From assembly GCA_903845195.1 (NCBI GenBank), contig CAIMWO010000031.1, positions 1 through 64,000 on the forward strand: 64,000 nt of DNA, given 5' to 3'. Below, piece by piece: positions 28,229 to 36,632 of this stretch; positions within the stretch are counted from its first letter, which is position 1, and each line of letters starts with the position of its first letter. Source of the stretch: an uncultured Phycisphaerales bacterium. GTDB lineage: Bacteria; Planctomycetota; Phycisphaerae; WQYP01. The position numbers were made by a program, and so were the translations under genes. The notes below the pieces were generated by a model. That model saw only the letters and a list, made by a program, of their open reading frames with translations, was not told where the DNA came from and searched no databases.

Positions 28229-30685
28229 CTACTTCACCGAGCACTCGCCAAAATCCAACACAAAGGTTGGGAGCCGTTTCCACTTATTGAACTCTCTGCC
28301 ATTCAGCGACAGCTTGATCCGATTGAACTCGCAGAGTTCTTTGCTCAAGTACAGTCCCAAGCCACGTCCGCCAGATCGCCGTGAGTGGAATCGTTCGAAA
28401 ATCCACTCTGCATCGGCGGGCGATATTCCAACACCAGTGTCACTAAAAGTTACGATCCGGGCTCGAGCGTCCAGGAACACTCGAATCTCTGAGGGAAGGG
28501 CGGTTACGGGGTGCTTTGAGCGCGTATCATCGAGCCAGTAGATTGAATTGCGGAAGAGATTATCGAAGACTTGCCGCACATGTCCTTCAACAGCATCCAC
28601 CTGGAATGTTGCGCCCTCTATTGCCTTAGGTGCGATCACCAGAGTGATCTTGTGCCTCTCGAGCCTTGCTCGGTAGTAGTCGCCCACGTGCTCCAGCAGG
28701 GAGCGGAGGTCAAACTCGCTTCTTCGTCGGCGATGTTTCGCCGGGCCGGGTTTGATGGCTGAGATTTGAGTTCGAAGCGACTTGAAAACCGCACGCAGAT
28801 GCGAAAGTGTTCGCCCCAACTTCGATTCGCGCCCAGACTGGGTGACCGCGTCGTCTGTATCGCTAATTGCGTGGTCGATACTGGCTTCAAGATCGTGTGC
28901 GAAATTCTCTGCCGCCATGCCTGTGGCAGCCAGTTCTAGCACTTCAACCCGATTCTCCTCCCTGTCCTCAAGGGCTTTTTGAGCGGCGTCGATTACCAGG
29001 CGAACGGCAGCCACCGAGTCCCCTAGGGATTTTCGGGCAGCTGCTATCTCGTGGTCGTCTTCGTCGGCTGCCGCCTCGATCAACTGCTCTACAGCGGCCT
29101 CGAACGCTTCTTGTGCTTCCATCGAACGTTCGTGAAGCGCTGCGAGATCCGCTTCGCTCGGGCGGGTCTGTGTGTCAAGTTCCATTACAAACGTACGAAT
29201 GAGGCTCTTCATGAAAATATAGAAAGTCTTGGCGGCCTCGTTATCCATAAGCCCTTCGCGGTTAGCCTGATCGCGAAGTTGGGGATTATCGGCTCGCGAG
29301 ATCCTCACGCATCCTACGACTTGTATGCGGTTCACCCGAAAACCTTGCCCTCGCAAAGCGGTAGTGTCGAGGTCAAGCCAGTCATCAAAAGTCTTATTGA
29401 TCTCTCGCACGACCGCTTCGCCCTTAGCTGCTGGTAAGGAGATCTGACCGTAGGGCATTACTCGCACCCCATCTCGGTAGATCTTCAGGCCTCCCGACCA
29501 TTCGTCGAGCCACTCTTTCAATTCCTGCCGTGTGGCGAGGCCAGGGACGGCAGCAAGGCGTCTACGGTTATAGTGATATAATTCGAACTGAAACGGACCG
29601 ATTTCAGCTAGTGCACGATCAGTGAGCCCGCCAAAATCCGCCGACGAGAACTCGCGGCGCGACTCCTTGCGTATGCCTGACTCAGTGGTAAACCAAAAGT
29701 CGACATGAACTGAGAACCTTTTCGATGCATCAATCTCAACGCGGCCCTTCATGCCGTTCTGCGATGCTTTCAAGAATCCCTGCCCAATAAGGGGAATCGT
29801 GATTTCTTGTCCATTCCACACTAAGCGTACGCGGCGGAGGCGTTCCTCGCGAAAAGGGTCGATGAATTTCGAAAGAAACCTTTGGCCCACCTCGACAGTT
29901 TTCTGATAGTCCCAGCGTGCTCTTAGGCTCGAAATGACCACAATCGTTCCTGCATCATCAGGGCTCCCATCCCATGAGAAAGAGGACATGTCGACGGGGA
30001 TCTCCTGCGCCGGCACTATTGATTCGGGGCCAAACAGCCGCCAGTCAATCGTAAGTGCGTGCGCACAACTATCTCGGGCCTGGTGAGTGCGTATCTTGGC
30101 ATCGTCTCCGAGACGCATCATTGAGAGTCTTCCGATCCCTTTTTCACCAGTCGGTACAGTGTCACCTTCGTACTCCTCGCCAGATTCCACGTGACGTTTG
30201 TGCTGGGAATAACGGTGCGTGGTACCAATGGTCAGGAAATATGTCTCGAGCTCCTGTTTGCTCATTCCACGGCCATGGTCTGTGATCGTGATCGAGTTTA
30301 CTGCACCGATCGCACGGACAAGCTCGTCGGCCGTGCCGCTTTCGGGTAATAGCTGATCAAAACATGCCAGAGTGGCATCAGTGAACAGGGCTTCCTCCCT
30401 GCCTTCAACTCTCAACTGGCGAAGTACATTAAGTGCTTGCGATTTTTTAAACTGTCCGTTCGCGGCCGCCGCAAGCGGACGAACGCGTTCTTGAGCAGTC
30501 TTGACAGCGGCAACTTCAGCCCGATAGGTCACTTCAACGTCAACTACAGCTGGTTTTTTGGACTTGGGTGTCGCATCAAAACCGTTCTTAACGAGCTCAT
30601 AGACGGCTACGTCGTCAGAACTGATCAGTTCCGCGCCCAAGTGTTCCAGAACCCTCGCCGCAAAATTAAAATAGGCCTTTGCCAT
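28229..30685 (-). CDS. double-GHKL sensor-kinase-like ATPase
   Basis: This encodes an 818-residue cytosolic protein with two ATP-binding GHKL modules. The N-terminal one is of Hsp90/MORC type: N-box YELVKNGFDA near residue 30, DHGRGMS, and GEKGIGRLS. The C-terminal one is a histidine-kinase module: N-box DNLFRNSIYW, G1 box FSDTGVGIS and G2 box GGRGLGLYLSK. A candidate phospho-histidine lies between them in NFAHDLE near 598. Modelled on known families, the N-terminal ATPase may be a nucleic-acid or clamp sensor and the C-terminal part phosphorylates the downstream receiver protein. There are no membrane segments, so the signal is intracellular. A GGAG site lies five bases before the ATG. It is first in the operon. 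Confidence 0.8.
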   Translation of the reverse strand: MAKAYFNFAARVLEHLGAELISSDDVAVYELVKNGFDATPKSKKPAVVDVEVTYRAEVAAVKTAQERVRPLAAAANGQFKKSQALNVLRQLRVEGREEALFTDATLACFDQLLPESGTADELVRAIGAVNSITITDHGRGMSKQELETYFLTIGTTHRYSQHKRHVESGEEYEGDTVPTGEKGIGRLSMMRLGDDAKIRTHQARDSCAHALTIDWRLFGPESIVPAQEIPVDMSSFSWDGSPDDAGTIVVISSLRARWDYQKTVEVGQRFLSKFIDPFREERLRRVRLVWNGQEITIPLIGQGFLKASQNGMKGRVEIDASKRFSVHVDFWFTTESGIRKESRREFSSADFGGLTDRALAEIGPFQFELYHYNRRRLAAVPGLATRQELKEWLDEWSGGLKIYRDGVRVMPYGQISLPAAKGEAVVREINKTFDDWLDLDTTALRGQGFRVNRIQVVGCVRISRADNPQLRDQANREGLMDNEAAKTFYIFMKSLIRTFVMELDTQTRPSEADLAALHERSMEAQEAFEAAVEQLIEAAADEDDHEIAAARKSLGDSVAAVRLVIDAAQKALEDREENRVEVLELAATGMAAENFAHDLEASIDHAISDTDDAVTQSGRESKLGRTLSHLRAVFKSLRTQISAIKPGPAKHRRRRSEFDLRSLLEHVGDYYRARLERHKITLVIAPKAIEGATFQVDAVEGHVRQVFDNLFRNSIYWLDDTRSKHPVTALPSEIRVFLDARARIVTFSDTGVGISPADAEWIFERFHSRRSGGRGLGLYLSKELCEFNRIKLSLNGREFNKWKRLPTFVLDFGECSVK

Positions 30686-31156
30686 AGGTCTCCGTCGAAT
30701 AACAAATCTTGGCCTTGTTAATCTGCATATCGTCTGCAGTGCTCAGCAAGCGGAACTCCGGACATCTGCGCACGTTCTTGCCGAAGCCTCCTCTTTTATC
30801 GGCTGTTGACAGCGATTATGTAGAGCCCGACCAGACCAACGGTACACGCCCGATCACCACAGATCGAGATGCAACTGTGGCGATGCCCGCTACCACGCTC
30901 CCAGAGCGTTGCGGGATTCAGCGACTGGGTCATACCTAGCCGCACGCTGCGTGCCCAACCTCCTGCGGATCTTCGAGCGGTTCTGATACGACAGCTTTAT
31001 CGCAAGGGCTCTGGCAGGACTCATTCTTGTCCCAAATCCACTGGGGGTCAATTAATCCGTTGATGGCGAGGGGGTTATTGCAGCGGCGGATATTGAAAGT
31101 ATTCCAAAGGAACAAGAACCGGGCTTCAGCGGCAGGCGATTCTTCGGCGCGTTTAG
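30686..31156. other. intergenic stretch between divergent defence operons
   Basis: This lies between the reverse kinase operon and the forward BREX-like operon. I see no convincing gene. It likely holds the promoter of the kinase operon, but no strong hexamers are evident. Confidence 0.4.
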
Positions 31157-31360
31157 CGTCTTCCGATCTTCCTGTTAGCCGTCGAGTGCAAAGAAGATCT
31201 GGCAACGCTGGAACGCATGCATTCTTCCGACGAGCAACGCTACGAATGGCATCAGTCTCGCAGGCCTGGAGAAGTTGTTCTATCGCACTACGTGGGTTTG
31301 GTTTATACTTCTTTTGATCAAGATCCCACCTGGATCTTGCCAAACGTTCGTGGGAGTTGA
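31157..31360 (+). pseudogene. gene-tail remnant
   Basis: After an in-frame TAG at 31154 the frame reads like coding sequence (FLLAVECKEDLATLERMH, then YEWHQSRRPGEVV and YVGLVYTSFDQDPTWILPN) to a TGA at 31360. There is no suitable start or ribosome site, and upstream frames are broken. I do not recognise the family. It lies just before the BREX-like operon. Confidence 0.35.
31319..31339. repeat. 8-bp inverted repeat before BREX-like operon
   Basis: The arms caagatcc and ggatcttg are exact complements around cacct. It lies 58 bases upstream of the first gene of the forward operon, near a TTTATACT box (31301-31308), so it may be an operator. It overlaps the gene-tail remnant. Confidence 0.4.
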
Positions 31361-31396
31361 CATCGTAAACGACGGCATTTCTCTGGGAGAAGCTCC

Positions 31397-32257
31397 ATGT
31401 CGTTAGATACTCAGCAATTCGGGATCAGTCGATTCTGGCTTTCGGTCGCACTGGCGGAGCTCCCCTCCCGGCCGGACATATTCGGCAGCTCGCAGCTCAA
31501 AGCTGCCAGGAAGTGCTTCCTTGCCGGCGGTAATCAGCTAAAGGCCATACGGAGCTGGTTGACGAACGCCGACATCGTGAAGTCTGCGGGGAGGCAAGTG
31601 CTGCTGACGAAACTGGGGGAACTCGTCTCGACCAAGGACCGGCGTGGGCGCGATCCTTGGACTTGGTGGTTGTTCCACATTCATCTCTGCGCAAACCGCG
31701 AAGCCTACCCCTATTGCACTTTCTTCACGCAGCTCGACGCAGATGGTGGCGGCTGGATGACCATTGATGAGGTGATTGAGTTTCTCACGAAGACGCTCAA
31801 GGAGTCAGCCGTCGCCGTCGAACGCGGTTCCGTGGAAAGCTATTTTCGCGGCGTCGAACTAGCCTTTCGACCTGGGGCATCATTGTACGGTCTTGGCTTG
31901 ATCGAATGGCGCGAGGACAATGCTGGCGGCCAGCGACTTCGTCGTCGTCTGGCAAAGCCACCCCTCTTTGTGGTTGCATATGCGGCTCTCGCTTTCCAAC
32001 AGGCGTTTTTCGAGAACCAAGTCACGATTGAAATGAGGGTCCTGCTACAGAAAGGGCTCGCGCGGGCACTCGGTCTTCGCGATGCCGATGTACGGGAGAC
32101 ACTGTCGCACCTTAACCAGGATGCGGGGCTTTCTCGCATTATGCAATATAAACAGGTGGCCAATTTGGACTCCATGCAGTTCGTGGAACCAAGTGAGCTT
32201 GTACTACGGAGGCTCGCAGCTCAAGCGTATGCGCAGGGGGAGATACAGTGGCAGTAG
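31397..32257 (+). CDS. divergent DUF4007-like protein
   Basis: This encodes a 286-residue protein whose layout parallels the clear DUF4007 protein at 45615-46556. It has a helical block with GGNQLKAIRSWL in the place of GVGKNMVRSIRHW. An LTKLGELV segment follows, then DPWTWWLFHIHLCA, where the family has DPYLEDVGSLWALHW, and a FFTQ segment. DUF4007 proteins occur in BREX-like and phosphorothioation-linked loci; the role is unknown but probably DNA or partner binding. The start has GGGAGAAG just upstream. It is first in a five-gene operon and overlaps the next gene by 10 bases. Confidence 0.6.
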   Translation: MSLDTQQFGISRFWLSVALAELPSRPDIFGSSQLKAARKCFLAGGNQLKAIRSWLTNADIVKSAGRQVLLTKLGELVSTKDRRGRDPWTWWLFHIHLCANREAYPYCTFFTQLDADGGGWMTIDEVIEFLTKTLKESAVAVERGSVESYFRGVELAFRPGASLYGLGLIEWREDNAGGQRLRRRLAKPPLFVVAYAALAFQQAFFENQVTIEMRVLLQKGLARALGLRDADVRETLSHLNQDAGLSRIMQYKQVANLDSMQFVEPSELVLRRLAAQAYAQGEIQWQ

Positions 32258-32736
32258 ACTCTTTCGCAGAAAGTCTGCAGCGACTTCTGTACACGCAGCT
32301 CGCACCTCAACTTCGCTATCGCGCCCTGCTCATACAGTGCACTGACCTAGGCGTTCTCCGAGTCATCGAGGAAAAGGTTTCGGGCGCTCTTTTGGCAGAC
32401 GGCAGGATCTTCACCGTTGTCCAAGCGCAGACGCAGTTCGACGCGATTGGAGCCAAACCATGTCGACAGCTCATCGATGATCTTGAGAAACTGTGGACGA
32501 AGCAGCACCTTCTGCTGACTGGCCCACTCCATTTTCTAGATTTTTGGCCCCCGCCCGCACGAAGCGCTTTCTGGTCGCATTTTGCGACAGTCACAAGTAG
32601 TCCTGGAATTATCATCTTTGATGTCCCTCGCGACATCGACACAGAAGATATTTTTAAGGTAATGGGAAAGATACCTGGCACCGATGCCCGTTACCTCAAG
32701 TCCCGGCTAGCTGCAACACAGGATGGGCTTGTATGA
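32248..32736 (+). CDS. small conserved-position BREX-operon protein
   Basis: This encodes a 162-residue protein starting with GTG behind a GGGGGAGA site. Alternating hydrophobic strands (RYRALLIQC, RIFTVVQAQ, QHLLLTGPLHFLDF, GIIIFDVPR) suggest an alpha/beta nucleotide-binding-like fold. No Walker A motif (GxxxxGKS) is present. Its small size and place directly before the BrxC-type ATPase recall BrxF of type 3 BREX systems, but the sequence resemblance is too weak to name it. It overlaps the ATPase gene by four bases (ATGA), so translation is coupled. Confidence 0.55.
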   Translation: MAVDSFAESLQRLLYTQLAPQLRYRALLIQCTDLGVLRVIEEKVSGALLADGRIFTVVQAQTQFDAIGAKPCRQLIDDLEKLWTKQHLLLTGPLHFLDFWPPPARSAFWSHFATVTSSPGIIIFDVPRDIDTEDIFKVMGKIPGTDARYLKSRLAATQDGLV

Positions 32737-35700
32737 GTACCCTAAGCGAAATCGTTCAAGTGTCCCACGACGAACGCCCGTTCGTGGAGTTCGAGTCCTC
32801 ATTGGACAACGACCAGGTGGTTTCTGGCTACATACCCGTCAAGTCCACACTTGACGTGTTGGAGTTTCTAGCTGACTCGCTCGCCATGCACAGCCCAAGT
32901 GGACGAGCCGTTATCTGCTTCGGGGCATACGGGTCCGGTAAGAGCCGACTCTGCGCTGTCCTCGCGCGTCTCTTCCGTGATGGAATGGATGCGCCAGCAC
33001 TCCTCCCGGTATGGAAACGTTTGCGGGCTCGTGGCCAGCTCAGTAGGCTGGAGTCCTTCCGTAAGAGCTTGCTTCCAGCGGGCCGGAATTGGCGGCCTTG
33101 GCTCGTAGTGCCGATGTATGCTGATGCTGGCGGTGGAACGATTAGCGCGGCCATGATCAGTGCCCTAACCAAGGCAGTTCGTCGGGCGGGACTCGATGAC
33201 CGTGTACTCGGAACGACAATTTTTCAGGAGGCAGGCAGACGTCTCCGCGAGATTCTTGCATCTGGCAAGCAGTATGTCCCTGCGCCAGGCTCAGTACACG
33301 CAACGGGTGAACAGCTGATAAGGGCAATCGAACAACAGCTTGATGAGACCGCGCTCGCAGAGTTCTGTGCGTTTCACAAAATCGCGACCTTGGGCGTGGA
33401 CTTTAGAGACCTGATCCGCTCGACAGGCGGCGTGGCGGTTGAGGCGCATGACGTCTTCAACCAGGTTTCGCAAAACATACAGCAACATGGTTACGAAGGT
33501 ATATTGGTCCTCTGGGATGAGATGGGATTCGCGATTGAACAACTCCTAACTGGCGCCAAGAATGCTTCCCGGAACCTCGGGCAGGAAGCGATGTCGCTAC
33601 AGAATTTTGTGGAGCGGACATGCGCGACAAATGAATTAGGAAAGCGAGTGATCTTCTTGGGTTTTACTCACGTGGGTATCACTGAGTACGCGACACGTGC
33701 AAACTTGGGGGAGCAAGATCAGAACAGGCTCGCCACCGTTTCGGACCGCTTTAGACAGCCAAATATCAATATTCGATTGAGTGTAACGGAAACCGAGGGC
33801 TACCATTTGGTCGCTGGTATGATGCGGCGTACCCCGGATGGGGATCGCATCCTTCAGAACCCAGCCCCAAAACTCCAGCGTATCGCCGACAGAATGCCGC
33901 GGTTTTCCAAGAACTGGGAGTCCATCCCTCCAGAAGTCTGTTACAACGATATTGTTGCGCCCTGTTACCCGCTTCATCCGACAACAGTGATGGTGCTCCT
34001 ACTTCTTTCTGACCAGATCGCGCAAGCAAACCGAACTACCTTCTACTACCTCCAAAATCGAGAGGAGGGTGGTCTGTCCCGGCTCCTTACTGAGCGCACC
34101 CTGCCGGCGACCGCCGATATTGGCGGTTCGGAATTGGTTCGCATCAATGATCTGTTCCACTTCTTTGAGCAGCCCTTGCGGAGCCGTGAGGCACGCCTCA
34201 TGGAACAGTTCGATGACGCTCTTGTCCGAATTCCCGATCCGACAGTGCTAGAGCTCGCAGTCCTGCGCACCGTCCTAATCTTAGGTGTGGCACGAGTTCA
34301 GCCAGCAACCACTGCATTTCTCGGCTTCGCGATGTGTGACGCCCAGCCGAACGAGCCTGGGGCGCAAGTCCTCCACGATGCGCTAAAACGTTTGAGTGAT
34401 GCTGGGTCGCTGTGGCACAATGCTGCAACGGAAGTGTGGGGATTTGTGGGGACTGGAACGGTAAGAACTGAGATCGAGCGTGAAATCGACGACGAAAGAG
34501 ATCTTATCACGACCGCTTCTTCCACAGTTCTCTTCCGCAATAATTCCGAAATCCATCGTGAAATTGCAGATTTCCTGGGCGACTTTGACTTGGACCCTAG
34601 TCCCTCGGGGATTATCCGGCGTGTTTCGGTCAAGGTGCTTGATGTTGCGCGAGGGGCCGATGCGATCGAAGAAGTTAACCCGGCAAGTGTGGGCGAAGGG
34701 GCTGACTGGCGATCCGCGTTGATCTACCTCGTTATTCCGGAGTCACCACAGGTCCTTCAGTATTGGCGAGAACGTGCTTCGGAGTGCACAGAGCCGACGG
34801 TGTACTTCGTGTTTCCACAGGGACCAGTCGAAATTAGTCCAGCAGTTCGCGACCTAATCGCAGTACGACGGGTGTTGAGCCGAAAAGACCAAGCCGATCA
34901 TGCCTTCAGGGTGCTGGAGGCAAAGCTCACTCGGCTTCGACAGGACCTTCGCCGCGAATTCGCGCAGCACTTCGGAAATGCTGGACTTAGATCTGGTACT
35001 GAGGTGGTGCAAGCCGGACCTGATCGTAAACTGGTCTCGGTCGAGTCTTGGAATGACCTACTCCCAAGCATCGCAGCTGCGCTGGAAACTGCATTCAATC
35101 AGCAGATACGTGTACGGTGTGGAACGTACAACGAGTGGCAAAGTCGAGCCGCTTGGGGTGCGATCGAGCATGTCGTAGAGAACATCTTGGATTCTGAAGA
35201 TAATCCAACACTCCGGGATGAGTACCTAGGGTTCGCCGAGAAATCACAAGAGGCCGCGATCGTCGATGGGGTATTGGTCGAGAACGGCTTCTACCGACAC
35301 AACGCTCTTACGGATAAGTGGGAGTTCACTCCTATAAAAGACCTAGCGGCCGCAGTACAGGAGGTCGCAGGGCATCTCCAGAGTGGCACAAGTGATAAGG
35401 AGTTTGAGAAACTCTACTCCACGCTTGTAGACCCGCCCTTCGGTATTCCTAACGGAGTCGTCCCCATCTTGGTTGCATTGGTTTTGCGATCAGATACTGC
35501 AAGAATCGGCGTCTACTACCGTAGTGCTCGACAGCTCGAGAGGGTCAAGAGCCGGCTGGCTGAAGCGATCGTTGACATGGCGAAGCAGCCTACGCGGTAC
35601 GTGACCCGATTCAACAAGCTATCGCCGAAGCAAAGGATCGCTTTTAGAGCCATCGGACCTGAGATGGGCGTCGCTCCCCCGGAGAAAGATGATCGACGGG

Positions 35701-36632
35701 ATAGCTTTGACAGCTTCTGCGGGCGAGTTCGTGATGAGTTGATCGCCTGGGCAGGACCACTTCCCGAAGACGTTGTAAACGGGACCGAGTTCTCTGAGGC
35801 CCAGCGGAAATTTCTGAAGCTGCTTCGCGGTGGCGTGCCTCCTCAATCTCCAGTGCTTGCTGAAGCAATCTTGGCTGTGATTGCAGAAGACAAAGGCACG
35901 CACGCTGAACTGGACTCCGCCGGATCAGAAACGCGTGACTTTCCGGAGGCCGTCAGGGCCTGGCGAGAACTGCGAGAACGGATTGATCGCTATATCGATG
36001 GCGTGAAAGCATCGGTGCAGCGACAGATCACGGAGTTGGCAGGTGGTCGCATGGACGGCGACCAGACTACGAAACAGCGATTCGTATCAGCGCTTAAGCC
36101 GCTCCAGGATCTTGGCCTAGCGGGAAACCCCATTTCGAAAATAGTGGAAAAGCTCAATGAGGCCAGTAGCACAAATGATGTCGCGCTCGAAGTCGCGTCC
36201 GCAATCGTTCAGAAAGACATCTCTAAACTTACTTCCGAAGACATGGGAGTGGCTACAGGGATGCTGAAGATGGTTGGTCTCATGAATGAGCTCAACCGCA
36301 AATGCTCAGTCATACTTCCGTCGGGCGACAGGCGAGAGTTGCCCATCGTTCCAGAATCAAGACCTTTGGATGAGATTCGGCAATCTCTTACCCATTGGCG
36401 AGCCGAATATGATCTTTCTGATGATCAGCTTGCGAGCGTCATCGTGAGGCTGATCTACGTTCAGCCGTCGCCGCCCGTGTCAACTGGGGATCACGATGCG
36501 GACGCTGTTGGGAGTGTGGAGCCAGCAAAGGACTCCCTGGAGCGGATTGTCGTTTCCTCATCTGACGTGAATGAGGTGAAATCCGTTGAGGATCCTGAAA
36601 CACCCGTTGGCGCCGGTGAAGGCGAGGCGTGA
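32733..36632 (+). CDS. brxC: BrxC/PglY-type P-loop ATPase
   Basis: This encodes a 1299-residue ATPase. Walker A GAYGSGKSRLCAVLARLF lies near residue 64 and a Walker B strand ILVLWDEMGF near 259. A conserved C-terminal half includes YGSPF-like ATPase sensor regions and a long helical part, and the tail is acidic. Length (about 1200-1300) and context match the BrxC/PglY proteins of BREX and Pgl systems, which are needed for both host protection and phage exclusion. It is co-translated with the small protein before it and with PglZ after it (GTGA overlap). A second, paralogous ATPase is encoded at 42106-45615 on the opposite strand; the two share the N-terminal ATPase layout but differ in the C-terminal region. 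Confidence 0.8.
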   Translation: MSTLSEIVQVSHDERPFVEFESSLDNDQVVSGYIPVKSTLDVLEFLADSLAMHSPSGRAVICFGAYGSGKSRLCAVLARLFRDGMDAPALLPVWKRLRARGQLSRLESFRKSLLPAGRNWRPWLVVPMYADAGGGTISAAMISALTKAVRRAGLDDRVLGTTIFQEAGRRLREILASGKQYVPAPGSVHATGEQLIRAIEQQLDETALAEFCAFHKIATLGVDFRDLIRSTGGVAVEAHDVFNQVSQNIQQHGYEGILVLWDEMGFAIEQLLTGAKNASRNLGQEAMSLQNFVERTCATNELGKRVIFLGFTHVGITEYATRANLGEQDQNRLATVSDRFRQPNINIRLSVTETEGYHLVAGMMRRTPDGDRILQNPAPKLQRIADRMPRFSKNWESIPPEVCYNDIVAPCYPLHPTTVMVLLLLSDQIAQANRTTFYYLQNREEGGLSRLLTERTLPATADIGGSELVRINDLFHFFEQPLRSREARLMEQFDDALVRIPDPTVLELAVLRTVLILGVARVQPATTAFLGFAMCDAQPNEPGAQVLHDALKRLSDAGSLWHNAATEVWGFVGTGTVRTEIEREIDDERDLITTASSTVLFRNNSEIHREIADFLGDFDLDPSPSGIIRRVSVKVLDVARGADAIEEVNPASVGEGADWRSALIYLVIPESPQVLQYWRERASECTEPTVYFVFPQGPVEISPAVRDLIAVRRVLSRKDQADHAFRVLEAKLTRLRQDLRREFAQHFGNAGLRSGTEVVQAGPDRKLVSVESWNDLLPSIAAALETAFNQQIRVRCGTYNEWQSRAAWGAIEHVVENILDSEDNPTLRDEYLGFAEKSQEAAIVDGVLVENGFYRHNALTDKWEFTPIKDLAAAVQEVAGHLQSGTSDKEFEKLYSTLVDPPFGIPNGVVPILVALVLRSDTARIGVYYRSARQLERVKSRLAEAIVDMAKQPTRYVTRFNKLSPKQRIAFRAIGPEMGVAPPEKDDRRDSFDSFCGRVRDELIAWAGPLPEDVVNGTEFSEAQRKFLKLLRGGVPPQSPVLAEAILAVIAEDKGTHAELDSAGSETRDFPEAVRAWRELRERIDRYIDGVKASVQRQITELAGGRMDGDQTTKQRFVSALKPLQDLGLAGNPISKIVEKLNEASSTNDVALEVASAIVQKDISKLTSEDMGVATGMLKMVGLMNELNRKCSVILPSGDRRELPIVPESRPLDEIRQSLTHWRAEYDLSDDQLASVIVRLIYVQPSPPVSTGDHDADAVGSVEPAKDSLERIVVSSSDVNEVKSVEDPETPVGAGEGEA

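Noticed and set aside
30936-31343. Reverse frame of 135 codons before the BREX-like operon
   Set aside because: Composition is atypical, no start site is supported and it opposes a better forward coding-like frame.
32248-32736. BrxF assignment for the small operon protein
   Set aside because: There is no Walker A motif and sequence likeness is too weak; only position and size agree.
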